Source: Prochloron sp965198675
GTDB lineage: Bacteria > Cyanobacteriota > Cyanobacteriia > Cyanobacteriales > Prochloraceae
Direction of reading: 5' to 3'
Assembly: GCA_965198675.1 (NCBI GenBank)
Contig: OZ240666.1
Coordinates: 1,054,001-1,118,000, forward strand
Length of the DNA: 64,000 nucleotides
Shown here: positions 1 through 8,613 of the stretch, piece by piece
Numbering within the stretch: the first letter of the stretch is position 1
Layout of the letters: each line of letters begins with the position of its first letter
Notes under the pieces: generated by a model
The model's database searches: none
What the model was told of the DNA's origin: nothing
The model's input: the letters and a program-made list of their open reading frames with translations, nothing else
Program-made: the position numbers and the translations under genes

Positions 1-632
1 ACTTGGGGATATTGGGCTGCTAATTTGGTAAATGCTCGAGCTAATAAGTCTACCCCTTTGCGGTAAATAAGGGCACCGGAGTAGAGAAAATGTCTAGAAT
101 CAGGGTTGGATTTGGTATTTTTGCTCTGGCTGAAACGAGTTAGATCGGAAATATAGGGCATGTTAAAGTACGGACGTGAATCACCAAATTCCCGGCGATA
201 TTGCTCTACTGCCCAATTCCCTATACCCCAAATGGGCACTTGGTGACGGTGTAGGGCTGATAATTTCCATTTCCGGTAGTAAGTGCCGAGGGAAGGGGGA
301 AGGCGATAGCCTGTGGGCTCTCCCCAGAAGCACCAAGGCTTTTGGCTGGCTGCACGATAATTAATCAGCTCCAGGAGTTGGGTATTTTGATAGTAATTAA
401 AGATAACTAAATCACTCCTTTCCATTATAGTGCGAGCCTGGGTATACTGGTCAACTTTGTCCTCTAGGAACAGATGATTGTGTTTGATTTCTAAGAGTTT
501 CCACTGACGATAGGATGTTTTTTGGTGGACATAGGCTACTGTGAGGTTATAATTGCTAGTGCTGGCTAGGCAATTGAATAATTCTACTTGGTAGGGAGAG
601 GGAATATAGGTGAACAGGAGGATTTTGGTCAT
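1..632 (-). CDS. Glycosyltransferase family 4, N-terminal part (runs off the window)
   Basis: The minus strand is open from an ATG at 632 to the window edge (210 codons), so only the N-terminal half is visible. It begins MTKILLFTYIPSPYQVELF, the usual start of the GT-B donor/acceptor domain, and near the edge reads FLYSGALIYRKGVDLLARAF, the conserved first strand and helix of the nucleotide-sugar domain of GT4 enzymes. It probably transfers a sugar from a nucleotide sugar to a growing surface glycan in the cytoplasm. It lies downstream of the Wzy-like polymerase in the same direction. The C-terminal EX7E region is outside the window. The specific sugar cannot be predicted. Confidence 0.85.
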   Translation of the reverse strand, partial: MTKILLFTYIPSPYQVELFNCLASTSNYNLTVAYVHQKTSYRQWKLLEIKHNHLFLEDKVDQYTQARTIMERSDLVIFNYYQNTQLLELINYRAASQKPWCFWGEPTGYRLPPSLGTYYRKWKLSALHRHQVPIWGIGNWAVEQYRREFGDSRPYFNMPYISDLTRFSQSKNTKSNPDSRHFLYSGALIYRKGVDLLARAFTKLAAQYPQ

Positions 633-668
633 GGGGGTTTCACGCCGAGGCCCAGAGGCGCCCAGAGG
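633..668. repeat. Short degenerate heptamer-type repeat between two glycan genes
   Basis: The gap holds a degenerate copy of the G/C-rich short tandem repeat found many times in this window (CACGCCGAGGCCCAGAGGCG and neighbours), the cyanobacterial STRR kind. It sits directly before the ATG of the glycosyltransferase at 632. Confidence 0.5.
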
Positions 669-2084
669 TTATTTGGGAGATTTGTTGAGGAAGAGCCAGG
701 ATATTACTATCCAAGTTAGGAGAGGATAGCTCATGAGCACTAACTCTATCATAGAGCGCATACCAGCAAATAATGCCATAGTACCTAAACTATAAAGCAA
801 AATGGCTGCTGATGCAGGGGGATGAAGTAATAATCTGGTGATACTATGACCCATACTACCATAGAGCCATCCCCCAAAGATAACTGCGAACCAACCCCCA
901 CTTAGATACCATTCTCCTATGACAGACATGGAGAGGGAAACTCCTGTTATACCGAGAAAGCCAGGGAAATCAAATCCCCCATTGGTAGGTTTCCCGGGCC
1001 ATAAAATTCGGGGTATGGGTCGCACTAGGACATAAATAATATGTTGTTCATAAACATAGGGGTGGTGTTGGGGTATTATATCAATGATTTGACTGAGACG
1101 GAGAAAGTTATCGTCTACATGGAGGTGTTCGTATTGGAACTCTTTTCTTCCTTCCAAAGCAGCTTGCCATCCCACATTGCGGTATTCCAACATCCATTGT
1201 AAGGAGATTAACAGCAAGGTGACACTGGCTAAACCCAGGATAAAATGGCGGAGTTTGAGATAATCTTGCTCCAGGAGCCAACAAATCAAGGCAGCTCCAA
1301 AAATAACACCGATAATCCTCCTCCCCCCACTTTGGGCTAAGAAGGCAGTCATAGTCAAGGATAGGAAGATAGAGATGAGGAGTTGCCCGTTGAACCTTCT
1401 GCTTCTCAAGGCTAAGAGGACAGTGAAGGTGGGCAATAAATAGCCAAAGTAGCTCAGATGATCCAGAAAAGCATCCCAACCTCCTAGGGCGCCTCGTGTC
1501 CAGGGGGCAGCCCAGCGATTCACGGTGAGATAGAAGACCATGACAGCGGGGTTGAAGTTGCAGCTATAGGCGTATCCGAAGATACCTAAAGCAAAAAAGA
1601 TGAGGATTAATTTAAAGATAGTGGGAGGTTGGAGGCTGTGTCCCGCTGCTTTGATTAAGGAAGTTGGTAGTTGCCAGGGGGTGAAAAGAGCCGCTAACCA
1701 AACACCACAGACAAATAAACCGATGGCAATAAAAGCGCCCCTAATTCCTGCCAGCCCTACTTGCTCTAAGTCATAGGCACCTTGGAGTAAATCTAGTAAT
1801 AACCAGTAAATGGGAGCTAGTACGAGGATATGTTCAGCCCGAAAAAGGGTTTGGGGGTTGCGACTGATGGCTACTACTGGAGCAAAGGCTAATGCCACAG
1901 TCATGACTAGGGCAGAGTCAAAGAGAGCACTAGCAGGGTAGGGGTTAGGGGGGATGAAAAGGAGGGCTAGGGCGGTTCCCAGGACTGTTGCTCCTAAACC
2001 CAGTTGGGGATAGATAGGGTATTTCCGCTTTAAATAAAGGGTAGGGGGCAGGAAATTAAGAGCAAGGGGGGAGTTGAATGTCAT
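669..2084 (-). CDS. Wzy-like oligosaccharide repeat-unit polymerase (multi-spanning membrane protein)
   Basis: A 471-residue protein with about eleven hydrophobic segments spread over its whole length. Around residues 355-366 it carries RPIPRILWPGKP in a loop following a long polar stretch (about 300-350); a P-R-x-x-W-P-x-K-P motif of this kind is typical of the O-antigen/oligosaccharide repeat polymerase family. GGRR at about 253-256 lies in another loop. The family joins lipid-linked repeat units at the periplasmic face of the inner membrane. It lies 35 bp downstream of a GT2 gene and upstream of a GT4 gene, all in one direction, so co-transcription is likely. Sequence divergence in this family is high, so the assignment rests on topology, the motif and context. 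Confidence 0.7.
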   Translation of the reverse strand: MTFNSPLALNFLPPTLYLKRKYPIYPQLGLGATVLGTALALLFIPPNPYPASALFDSALVMTVALAFAPVVAISRNPQTLFRAEHILVLAPIYWLLLDLLQGAYDLEQVGLAGIRGAFIAIGLFVCGVWLAALFTPWQLPTSLIKAAGHSLQPPTIFKLILIFFALGIFGYAYSCNFNPAVMVFYLTVNRWAAPWTRGALGGWDAFLDHLSYFGYLLPTFTVLLALRSRRFNGQLLISIFLSLTMTAFLAQSGGRRIIGVIFGAALICWLLEQDYLKLRHFILGLASVTLLLISLQWMLEYRNVGWQAALEGRKEFQYEHLHVDDNFLRLSQIIDIIPQHHPYVYEQHIIYVLVRPIPRILWPGKPTNGGFDFPGFLGITGVSLSMSVIGEWYLSGGWFAVIFGGWLYGSMGHSITRLLLHPPASAAILLYSLGTMALFAGMRSMIELVLMSYPLLTWIVISWLFLNKSPK

Positions 2085-2119
2085 GGAAGCTAAAATGCTA
2101 AATTACTATTGCCAGGGAG

Positions 2120-3136
2120 TTAGCTTAGGTTTGAGTCGGCCAAAAGTCTCAGTTTGTGAATCCACTCTTTGATTTTTTGTTTCAGCCTGATTTTTACTTT
2201 ACCGGGAAACATTAAATAGTCATATAAACCCCAATCTAACATTTTTATGGAGAATGATAGTTGGGGGGAATCACCCAATGCTTTTAACATATTTTTGACA
2301 TGGGTTCTTTTTTCCTCAGCTAGTCCGCACTGCAAAATACTTATCATGTCTATAGCTCTTTGACGACGATAATAATTTATTTTCTTTGGATTAAAATTGC
2401 GCTTCTTAAACGCAGGCAACAATGTTTCATTATAAATATAAGTTAGTCCTTCTAGCTCGGTGATTCTCCTTTCTAATGACCACTGACTTCCGCCCCAAAC
2501 ACGATAGTAAGACAATATTTTCGATGAGTAAACATTTCCATAGCCTGCACTGGCTAATTTGATTTGAATATTGTAATCTTCCACCAGATCCGGACAGTTT
2601 TCGAGGAAATTGACGTCTTTTAGTGCTCCAGAACGAAACATTATGATATTGGCAGCAGTTCGAGAACCAGATATAGCAGCATTTAATGCCTGATCTGGAC
2701 TCTGAAACTCTCCCCCCCTTGCTAGTAACCTCAATTTTCCACCATTGCCATCTTGATCTATTTCTTCTACAGCAGTATGACCATAGCCTGCCTTTGGATA
2801 TTTTTCCATGAGTTTCAACAAAGTTTCCACATAATGAGAACCCAAAACATCGTCTCCATCTAGACGAACGATAAATTCCGCCTGAGGTTGCCGATAAAGC
2901 CAATCAATGTTCGCTACCATACCTAGATTGTGTGAATGTCGGTAACCTCGCATTTGGGGGAATTTTTCTCTTAGCTCTGCCATTACTTTAGGCGTTTCGT
3001 CAGTGCTAGCATCGTCAGCAACCCATACTTCTATCTGGGAATAGGTTTGTCTGAATGCACTGGTTACTGCCTCAGTAAGGAATTGTGCTTGGTTATAATT
3101 GGGAATACAGATAGCGACACTTGGCTCTATCTTCAT
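2120..3136 (-). CDS. Glycosyltransferase family 2
   Basis: A GT-A fold sugar transferase of 338 residues. The N-terminus VAICIPNYNQAQFL is the canonical first strand, DDASTDETP (41-49) is the nucleotide-binding acidic motif, and DGDD (93-96) is the metal-binding DxD-type motif. The start at 3136 is supported by AGGAG six bases upstream. It ends 35 bp before the polymerase gene and starts 12 bp after the preceding GT4 gene, so the three form an operon. Donor and acceptor are unknown; a role in building the cell-surface repeat unit is inferred from context. Confidence 0.88.
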   Translation of the reverse strand: MKIEPSVAICIPNYNQAQFLTEAVTSAFRQTYSQIEVWVADDASTDETPKVMAELREKFPQMRGYRHSHNLGMVANIDWLYRQPQAEFIVRLDGDDVLGSHYVETLLKLMEKYPKAGYGHTAVEEIDQDGNGGKLRLLARGGEFQSPDQALNAAISGSRTAANIIMFRSGALKDVNFLENCPDLVEDYNIQIKLASAGYGNVYSSKILSYYRVWGGSQWSLERRITELEGLTYIYNETLLPAFKKRNFNPKKINYYRRQRAIDMISILQCGLAEEKRTHVKNMLKALGDSPQLSFSIKMLDWGLYDYLMFPGKVKIRLKQKIKEWIHKLRLLADSNLS

Positions 3137-3148
3137 ATTTGCTCCTGT

Positions 3149-4417
3149 TTAATCATCTAAATCTTGCTGGAATATCTGAGCCAGTTTGCTCTGATATGCT
3201 TCTATATTATACCTTTGGCTAGTGGCCATCGCCCCTTGGGACAATTCTTTTAAAAGTTGAGGCTGCTGTCTTAAGTGGTCAATTTTGGCCACGATAGCTT
3301 CTGATTCACGAATGGGAATCCGATAACCATTGACCCCATCTTCTACTAGATCACTACAGTTGTCTGTAGCAATAACTGGTAAACCTGTGGCCATGGCTTC
3401 CAGCATAACAGCCCCAAAACCATCGGAAATGGTGGGGAAGATAAATAAGTCCGCGTCGTGGTAAATCTGAGGCATTTGCACATGGGGCACTGGGCCTTGA
3501 AAATGGACCCTGTCTTGGTAGGGAGCAATTTTGTTGGGATTCACTTCAATGCTACCCACTACAGTTAACTGAGCATGGGTGGGCTTAATTTGCTCAAATG
3601 CTTTTAATAGATAGGGAATACCTTTTAGGATACTCACTCTGCCTACGAATAAAACTTTGAGAGCTCTGTGAGGTGGATAGTGACGCAGGTGTTGATAAGG
3701 TAAATATTGCCTAATATCTACCGTTAAGGGGATAACCTTGATTTTAGCTAAGATGGTAGGAGCTACCTTGACGATCCCTCGACGAGTATATTCACTAGCA
3801 GCGATAATTGTGTCTGCTAACTCCCACTCTTGTAACTGAATGTTGTGCCACTGTTGCAAGGTCTTCGATTGGTAGAAGGCACTATTGGATAGCTCTATCA
3901 GCCAATCGGACCAACGGTCTTCTTCTTCCTGGGCTATTATTTCGTGTTCAGGGCCAGCATAGATTTGATCTAAGATGCAATTAATACCCTGGTCCCGAGC
4001 CTTCTGGAATAAATCTAAAGCACTATGGTCAAAACCATAGAGATGAGTTACTTCTGGCAGCCCGTCTTGGAGGATATCTTTGTTAAATGCTTTGCCATAG
4101 TGCATAAAAGCCCTGTATTTTTCGGTGGTAGTGGAGCTTCTGTTTAGAGCTTGGAGATAACTCAGTCCTAGAAGGTTAAATCGTCTCACTCGATGGAAAT
4201 TAAGTTCCCGATTGTGACGAGAGAGGAGTTTGCTGGTATATGGGCTAAGGCAGTTGAGGGTACGAGAGGTTTGCTCCACCAGGGCAGTTTCCCTTGAGTT
4301 TAGGTAAATATCTGTGTAGAAGCGTTCTAAGTAACCTAAATTTTGCAGAGCGATAGGCACTGTGTAATTTTGACGAGCCCCTAGTTGAGCGACGGCTACT
4401 TTTATCTGATTCTCCAT
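3149..4417 (-). CDS. Glycosyltransferase family 4 (GT-B fold)
   Basis: A 422-residue two-domain GT-B enzyme. The C-terminal donor domain shows VLFVGRVSILKGIPYLLKAF (255-274) and SDGFGAVMLEAMATGLPVIA (331-350). The usual EX7E catalytic pair appears here as D332-x7-E340, a conservative change at the first position. The N-terminal half is atypical and rich in Tyr, His and Arg, as in several cyanobacterial GT4 subfamilies. It sits at the head of the GT4-GT2-Wzy run on the minus strand. The upstream flank carries repeat sequence and a fragment related to the start of a Uma2 gene, so its promoter cannot be located. Confidence 0.85.
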   Translation of the reverse strand: MENQIKVAVAQLGARQNYTVPIALQNLGYLERFYTDIYLNSRETALVEQTSRTLNCLSPYTSKLLSRHNRELNFHRVRRFNLLGLSYLQALNRSSTTTEKYRAFMHYGKAFNKDILQDGLPEVTHLYGFDHSALDLFQKARDQGINCILDQIYAGPEHEIIAQEEEDRWSDWLIELSNSAFYQSKTLQQWHNIQLQEWELADTIIAASEYTRRGIVKVAPTILAKIKVIPLTVDIRQYLPYQHLRHYPPHRALKVLFVGRVSILKGIPYLLKAFEQIKPTHAQLTVVGSIEVNPNKIAPYQDRVHFQGPVPHVQMPQIYHDADLFIFPTISDGFGAVMLEAMATGLPVIATDNCSDLVEDGVNGYRIPIRESEAIVAKIDHLRQQPQLLKELSQGAMATSQRYNIEAYQSKLAQIFQQDLDD

Positions 4418-4429
4418 TTATTTTAATTA

Positions 4430-4493
4430 AAGATGGTTTGTTAAAATAAAACCAATCCTTCTGTTCTTCCTTTTGCTTCATATCCATAATCAT
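4430..4493 (-). pseudogene. Possible fragment of the start of a Uma2-type gene
   Basis: The minus strand here would encode MIMDMKQKEEQKDWFYFN, which resembles the start (MIMEIKEKEG) of the Uma2 gene immediately upstream. Both follow the same repeat-rich leader. The frame then runs into the GT4 gene and loses any resemblance. It is read as a truncated duplicate of the Uma2 5' end; the match is short and could be coincidental. Confidence 0.35.
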
Positions 4494-5344
4494 TCCTTTG
4501 CGTCTTTGCGCCTTTGCGCGAGATAATCTTGAACATATTCTACCGATAAATTCAATGCGGATGCTATTTGCTCGACCCTTAAACCTATCTGCTGTAAGCG
4601 AGTAATCGCATCAGTTCGATCTTGTTCCAGGCCCTCGGCACGTCCTTTTTCCAATTCGGCTCGTTCGTGACCGGTTAATAAGAGGTTACCATCTTTATCC
4701 CACCAACGCAATCAAAGTTGGGTTTGATTTTGATAATTTCCCCGCCATAATCCCAATTCTACCGGTAATGGGTCAATGGGATAATGACCTCGTTCGTTCG
4801 GTTTCAGTTCCAGGTATTGACCGTGGACCAGATGATATACTTCCAGCTTACCACTTTTAATTTCATATATGCCATAATAAGGGATATGCATGATTCGCTC
4901 ATAGACCCAGAACTTTCCTGGTCTGGTTCCCTCTTTTTTAGATTCGGACAAAGAATTTCTATCCCGCTCTTCCTTCCCCGAACCACTTGCGAACTCTAAA
5001 ACAATCAAAGGGGTGATAAATTCCCGCCAGAGAACGTAGGAACGGCGAATCTGACCATCTAATAAAGGGGGTACACCCCCCACGTAAAACCAATCTGGGG
5101 CTTCCGCACCTTGTTCTGGGGGGTTCGTTTCCCGCCAATAAATCCCACTATCTTGTCCAATGGCATAATCCCCCTCAGGATGAATCTCTTGTAGAATAGG
5201 ACCAATAGAATCGGTCAGAATGATACTTTGGGGATGTTCTTGAAAATTATTCACAAAAGTACCGTCTGATTCTGGTAATTGAGTATGGTCCGGAAAGGGA
5301 GGAGGTAAACTTATCCCTTCTTTTTCTTTTATCTCCATAATCAC
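4490..5344 (-). pseudogene. Uma2 family endonuclease interrupted by one in-frame TGA
   Basis: Uma2 (DUF820) proteins are PD-(D/E)XK-fold putative endonucleases expanded in cyanobacteria. Translation from 5344 gives 210 residues with the usual core (PLIVLEFASGSGKEERD, then PYYGIYEIKSGKLEVY) and stops at TGA 4714-4712 after NQTQL. The very next codons, in the same frame, give LRWWDKDGNLLLTGHERAEL and a coiled Glu/Arg-rich tail ending in VEQIASALNLSVEYVQDYL, the normal C-terminus of the family. One TGG-to-TGA change (Trp, expected before LRWW) therefore explains the break. Both parts may still be made: a TTG at 4711 could restart translation. SD-like AAAGGAG lies upstream of 5344. Confidence 0.8.
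4496..4520. repeat. STRR-type repeat CTTTGCG / CCTTTGCG
   Basis: Three near-tandem units of a 7-9 bp motif (CTTTGCG, TCTTTGCG, CCTTTGCG). The same array recurs at 5347, 7193, 26740 and 42227. On the minus strand it supplies a GCAAAGGA purine run just before an ATG. Confidence 0.75.
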
Positions 5345-5346
5345 TC

Positions 5347-5371
5347 CTTTGCGCCTCTGCGCCTCTGCGCG
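5347..5371. repeat. STRR-type repeat CTCTGCG
   Basis: Tandem CTTTGCGCC / CTCTGCGCC units directly before the Uma2 start at 5344. On the minus strand its last unit forms AAAGGAG, so the repeat itself provides the ribosome-binding site. Confidence 0.75.
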
Positions 5372-5430
5372 AGATAATCCTTATTTTTACCGCCACAACA
5401 GGCGATCGCTCCTTTGACTCCTAACTTCTA

Positions 5431-6336
5431 TAGAACCCATTTGAGATCTCTGTTGTGGAGTAAAATAGGGAAAAAATGCCGTACTCAAGTAGTTTGACAG
5501 ACGGGGAGTGGAAAATAATAGAACCTCTGTTGCCCAAAAAGAAACAGACAAGACCACCAAAATGGAGTAAAAGGCAGATTTTAGATGGTATCTTGTACCA
5601 ATTAAAGAATGGTTGTAATTGGTGTGACTTACCCAAAGACTTGCCCCCCTATTCCACAGTATTTTGGTACTACAAACAGTGGCGATCGCTTGGGGTAATC
5701 GAAGCAATCAGAGATATCTTGCATAGTAGAGTCCGTCAGCAAGTTAAAAAAAAAGGGCAATGGACAACCCTAATCATCATTGACTCCCAAGCGGTAAAAA
5801 ATACCTGTAACGCCAGTGTAAAGTCGAAAGGGTTTTGTTTTTACAAGTCTACCAATGGTCTTAAAAGACATCTAGCAGTAGATACTTTGGGCTTTCCTTT
5901 TTTTAGTCATTGCACCAAAGCATCGGTATCTGACGATGTGGGTTTGATTGAAATGTTATCGAAAAACATAGATTATTTCAAGTCTAAACCAGTCAACATC
6001 CCCAAGATTACCATTTTGCTTGACCATGGATATCACCCAGAAAAACTGACCCAGGAATTACATAAAATTTATCCGGCGATTATGACTAAGATTAGATTTA
6101 AGGTTTCCCGTAAACCATCAAAAGCTCAAAAGAAAAAGGAAGGAAAAACCGGTTTTGTGCCAGTAAAAGCGCGGTGGGTGATTGAAAGAACTAATTCGTG
6201 GATGGAAAGATGCAAGAGTTTGGTCAAAAACTTTGAAAGGACTCTTGAGCAGGCTAATACCAAGATTAGTCTATGTTTTGTCCGACTGATGCTTAAAAGG
6301 CTAGCCACTACTTAAAAAGATCTCAAATGGGTTCTA
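5431..6336 (+). mobile_element. IS5-family insertion sequence, complete, 906 bp
   Basis: Perfect 19-bp terminal inverted repeats TAGAACCCATTTGAGATCT lie at 5431-5449 and 6318-6336 and bracket a single transposase ORF. A TA dinucleotide flanks each end (5429-5430 and 6337-6338), consistent with a 2-bp TA target duplication. Removing the element plus one TA joins the flanks into an intact stop codon of the glycosyltransferase gene on the minus strand (see findings). Ends and transposase are undamaged, which suggests a recent insertion and possible current mobility. Confidence 0.92.
5476..6315 (+). CDS. IS5-family DDE transposase
   Basis: A single-frame 279-residue transposase. The N-terminal DUF4096-type region (LTDGEWKIIEPLLP, then NWCDLP and TVFWYYKQW) is followed by an RNase H-like DDE core with Asp103 (IIIDSQAVKNT), Asp183 (LLDHGYHPEK) and Glu237 (RWVIERTNSWMERCK). 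It catalyses cut-and-paste movement of the element using the terminal repeats. It runs opposite to the surrounding glycan genes. The ORF ends 3 bp before the right inverted repeat and overlaps the displaced 3' end of the minus-strand glycosyltransferase by 4 bp. Confidence 0.92.
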   Translation: MPYSSSLTDGEWKIIEPLLPKKKQTRPPKWSKRQILDGILYQLKNGCNWCDLPKDLPPYSTVFWYYKQWRSLGVIEAIRDILHSRVRQQVKKKGQWTTLIIIDSQAVKNTCNASVKSKGFCFYKSTNGLKRHLAVDTLGFPFFSHCTKASVSDDVGLIEMLSKNIDYFKSKPVNIPKITILLDHGYHPEKLTQELHKIYPAIMTKIRFKVSRKPSKAQKKKEGKTGFVPVKARWVIERTNSWMERCKSLVKNFERTLEQANTKISLCFVRLMLKRLATT

Positions 6337-7190
6337 TAAGATATACTCTCCCACTGTTTGAAAAGCTCCCGTGACATTCTTTTTCGATTTCCTTTATACT
6401 TAGGGATATCTCTAAATCCAGCTAACTCACCCTGTATTGTACCAAAACGTCCCACTTTAAACAACTGAATCACTCTTGAGACCAAAGTACGACCTTGCTT
6501 AATCCAGTTTAACTCATCAGGAACATACCAATCATTCCAGAGTACCAGATTCCGAGACCCATAGAAATCCATTCTATACCAGTTGCGACCTTCATTAGAA
6601 GCAGTGTGATGAATTTCCAATCCAGGAAAGTGGTAGCAATATAAACCAGACTGGAAAGCGCGAGCAGCAATTTCCATTTCCTCCCCCTGATGAATCAATT
6701 CTTCTTTGTAACCTCCTAAACGCAAAAAATTATCAATATGGAGGAGATGACCGCAACCCACAAAGAATCTCACTTGGGAGGGTGTTTCACTTGCCGAAGG
6801 ATTTTGGTAGACCCCGAGAATGGGATTATAGATAGGAAAAGCCACACAGAGCAAGTTAGAATGAGATTGGGCAAAAGCTACCGCAGCTTCCAAGTCACCA
6901 GAAACTGGATAGGAATCATCATCCAAACTCAAATAATATTTAGTCTCCATTTCCCTCGCTAACTGATTACGACGCACAATATAACCTTGAGAATCAGTCA
7001 AGCGGGTTAGTTTAACTTGGGGAAACCATTCCTTCACATCAAAAGGACATGGACTGTCAGAATTATCATCTATGATAAAAAGAGGCAGATCACCCCACTT
7101 AGCTGCCCTGATCTTCTCCAGAGTAATTTTCAAATCTGCCCAGCGGTTTTTCGTTGTAATCCCAATAGAAACCAAATCAGTTAAATTCAT
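6312..7190 (-). CDS. Glycosyltransferase family 2, C-terminus altered by an IS insertion
   Basis: A GT-A enzyme of 292 residues: VSIGITTKNRWADLKITLE at the start, IIDDNSDSP (39-47) and the metal-binding DDD at 90-92. A HHTASNEGRNWYRMDFYGSR segment (about 215-234) is typical of the acceptor side in these GT2 proteins. The last eight residues, YRTHLRSF, are encoded by the right inverted repeat of the IS5-family element. Without the insert the gene would end ...QWESIS followed by TAG. The catalytic domain is complete, so activity may persist. A recombined fragment of a paralogue lies at 11584-11907. The STRR repeat at 7193 precedes the start. Confidence 0.88.
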   Translation of the reverse strand: MNLTDLVSIGITTKNRWADLKITLEKIRAAKWGDLPLFIIDDNSDSPCPFDVKEWFPQVKLTRLTDSQGYIVRRNQLAREMETKYYLSLDDDSYPVSGDLEAAVAFAQSHSNLLCVAFPIYNPILGVYQNPSASETPSQVRFFVGCGHLLHIDNFLRLGGYKEELIHQGEEMEIAARAFQSGLYCYHFPGLEIHHTASNEGRNWYRMDFYGSRNLVLWNDWYVPDELNWIKQGRTLVSRVIQLFKVGRFGTIQGELAGFRDIPKYKGNRKRMSRELFKQWESISYRTHLRSF

Positions 7191-7192
7191 CT

Positions 7193-7217
7193 CTTTGCGC
7201 CTCTGCGCCTCTGCGCG
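7193..7217. repeat. STRR-type repeat CTCTGCG
   Basis: Three near-tandem CTTTGCGCC / CTCTGCGCC units ending 3 bp before the GT2 start codon at 7190; again the last unit gives a GCAAAGAG purine stretch at ribosome-binding distance. Confidence 0.75.
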
Positions 7218-7222
7218 AAACC

Positions 7223-8251
7223 TTATCTTCCTAAAAATTTCAATTTTCTCAATTCTGCTTCCAAAGCATTAGCCAAGGTCAAGTTTCCATGAACGGAGAA
7301 ATGACAGTCGTAGGGTTCCTGAAAACACCGCCATGCTTCAGATCCCAAAGCCTTAAAGTAGGGGAGAATGTCAATGGCGTAAATACCTGTACCATCAGCC
7401 AAAGAATTGAAGCGCTGCCAATAGTTTCTCGCCATTTTATATTTAACGTATGAGGAATAAAATGTAGGCACGATTACTAAAGGTTTATCCTTCGCCAAAT
7501 GTTTAAAGCGGCGGAGAATTGCTTCCATTAGTTGCCACTCTTTAATCTGAGAACTCCTGTATTCCGGGAAAGGTTCCCGAGGTACTAGAGAGTAAAGTAG
7601 TGGTTTTAAGTTACTTGACTCTGCTAACTGATTGAGACTCTTTTTCCAACTCCCCTTATCACCGTCGGTACGTTGCCAATCCTCCTCATTAGTTTCCCTT
7701 AATGGCTTGCGCTCCTTGGGAACAGGCACATTTTGCAGAACCAACTCCCCATTAACTAGCTCAAACCGAGGCTTAGGAATCAAAACCTTTTCCTTGATAA
7801 GAGGATCCATGCCGATGCGAAAATCCACCATATTTCGGCGAATATTCTGTAAGAAGGGGAGTAATAAGATTAAATCGTATTCATATTGTTGGCCAATGTG
7901 TTCAAACAGCAGTAACTGTTGATCCGTACCCGTACCTTCCAAGCTAAAATTAATTACTTCCAAACCAGGTAGGCGCCGTTCCAGTAATTCGGAAAATCGA
8001 TGCTCGTTGCTTACATACTGGCCCGCTGACATGGAATCCCCGAATACCAAAATGCGGTAACTATGGGGGTCCTTCTTTAAGGAGTACTCCCGGTTACTGC
8101 GGATCCCTGCTGAATTGATGGTCATGGTATATTCCCCACCACCTGGGCGAGGTAGAACGTATCGGGTGTTGGGAATATACTCATAACCAATAAGAGGATG
8201 ATGCCTAATATAGGGCTTGGTATCCACGTTCTGAGCCTGATTTATAACCAT
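7223..8251 (-). CDS. SGNH/GDSL-family hydrolase, probably acting on a carbohydrate ester
   Basis: A 342-residue protein with block I GDSMSAGQ (Gly71-Asp72-Ser73; Ser73 the expected nucleophile) and a C-terminal block V D315-C-H317 in DCHFSVHGN. The Asp and His would complete the catalytic triad. Family members remove or transfer acyl groups. The N-terminal HPLIGYEYIPNTRY...NSAGIRSNREY pattern is common in SGNH proteins that sit beside sugar carbamoyltransferases. No signal peptide or membrane span is evident, so it may act in the cytoplasm. It overlaps the small membrane gene at 8251 by one base, indicating tight coupling, and lies two genes from the carbamoyltransferase. The substrate is unknown. 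Confidence 0.78.
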   Translation of the reverse strand: MVINQAQNVDTKPYIRHHPLIGYEYIPNTRYVLPRPGGGEYTMTINSAGIRSNREYSLKKDPHSYRILVFGDSMSAGQYVSNEHRFSELLERRLPGLEVINFSLEGTGTDQQLLLFEHIGQQYEYDLILLLPFLQNIRRNMVDFRIGMDPLIKEKVLIPKPRFELVNGELVLQNVPVPKERKPLRETNEEDWQRTDGDKGSWKKSLNQLAESSNLKPLLYSLVPREPFPEYRSSQIKEWQLMEAILRRFKHLAKDKPLVIVPTFYSSYVKYKMARNYWQRFNSLADGTGIYAIDILPYFKALGSEAWRCFQEPYDCHFSVHGNLTLANALEAELRKLKFLGR

Positions 8252-8613
8252 TACCAGAGTGTATAAATTTCATCGGGAATTCCCTCTTCTTTTGCGACCG
8301 AATTGGTTGTCACCTCAGTCTTGGGTGCTGGTGCTGGTGCAAACAGACGTGCCCAGAAGAGGAAAAAGGGCATGAGATATCTAGCCATTCCTCCGTGACT
8401 CAGATATTTATCCCTTCCTGTCAGTTCCACAGGAGATGATTGGGAAAAATAGCTTTCTAGCTCCGTACCAGGTTTCCTCTCCAGCCAATAGCTAGACTTT
8501 TGCACGGGCTGAAGTTGCAGCATATCTTGACCCAGTTTTGCCAACCATAGGCGAGCTGGTAACATCACCAGGTAGAAAAAAGCCGCGAGAAGGATTTTAG
8601 AGATGGTTAACAT
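8251..8613 (-). CDS. Small membrane-associated protein of the SxtJ/DUF5989 kind
   Basis: A 120-residue protein. Residues 1-22 form one hydrophobic segment (LLAAFFYLVMLPARLWLA), followed by DMLQLQPVQKSSYWLER, a second hydrophobic stretch near 78-92 (MPFFLFWARLF) and the terminus PDEIYTLW. The SYW element resembles the tail of SxtJ-like membrane proteins and the final YTLW resembles DUF5989 peptides; both kinds often flank sugar carbamoyltransferases. The family call is from memory of short motifs and is tentative. Its stop and the start of the SGNH gene overlap by one base. Its start overlaps the end of the Uma2 pseudogene by 7 bp. Confidence 0.5.
   Translation of the reverse strand: MLTISKILLAAFFYLVMLPARLWLAKLGQDMLQLQPVQKSSYWLERKPGTELESYFSQSSPVELTGRDKYLSHGGMARYLMPFFLFWARLFAPAPAPKTEVTTNSVAKEEGIPDEIYTLW

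Noticed and set aside
1108..1479. Alternative-frame ORFs within the Wzy-like, glycosyltransferase and pyruvate kinase genes
   Set aside because: They lie entirely inside recognised genes and have no family resemblance.
4490..5344. Selenocysteine or readthrough at the TGA of the Uma2 gene
   Set aside because: The expected residue is Trp, no SECIS-like hairpin was seen, and two other Uma2 genes in the window are also broken; a plain nonsense change is simpler.
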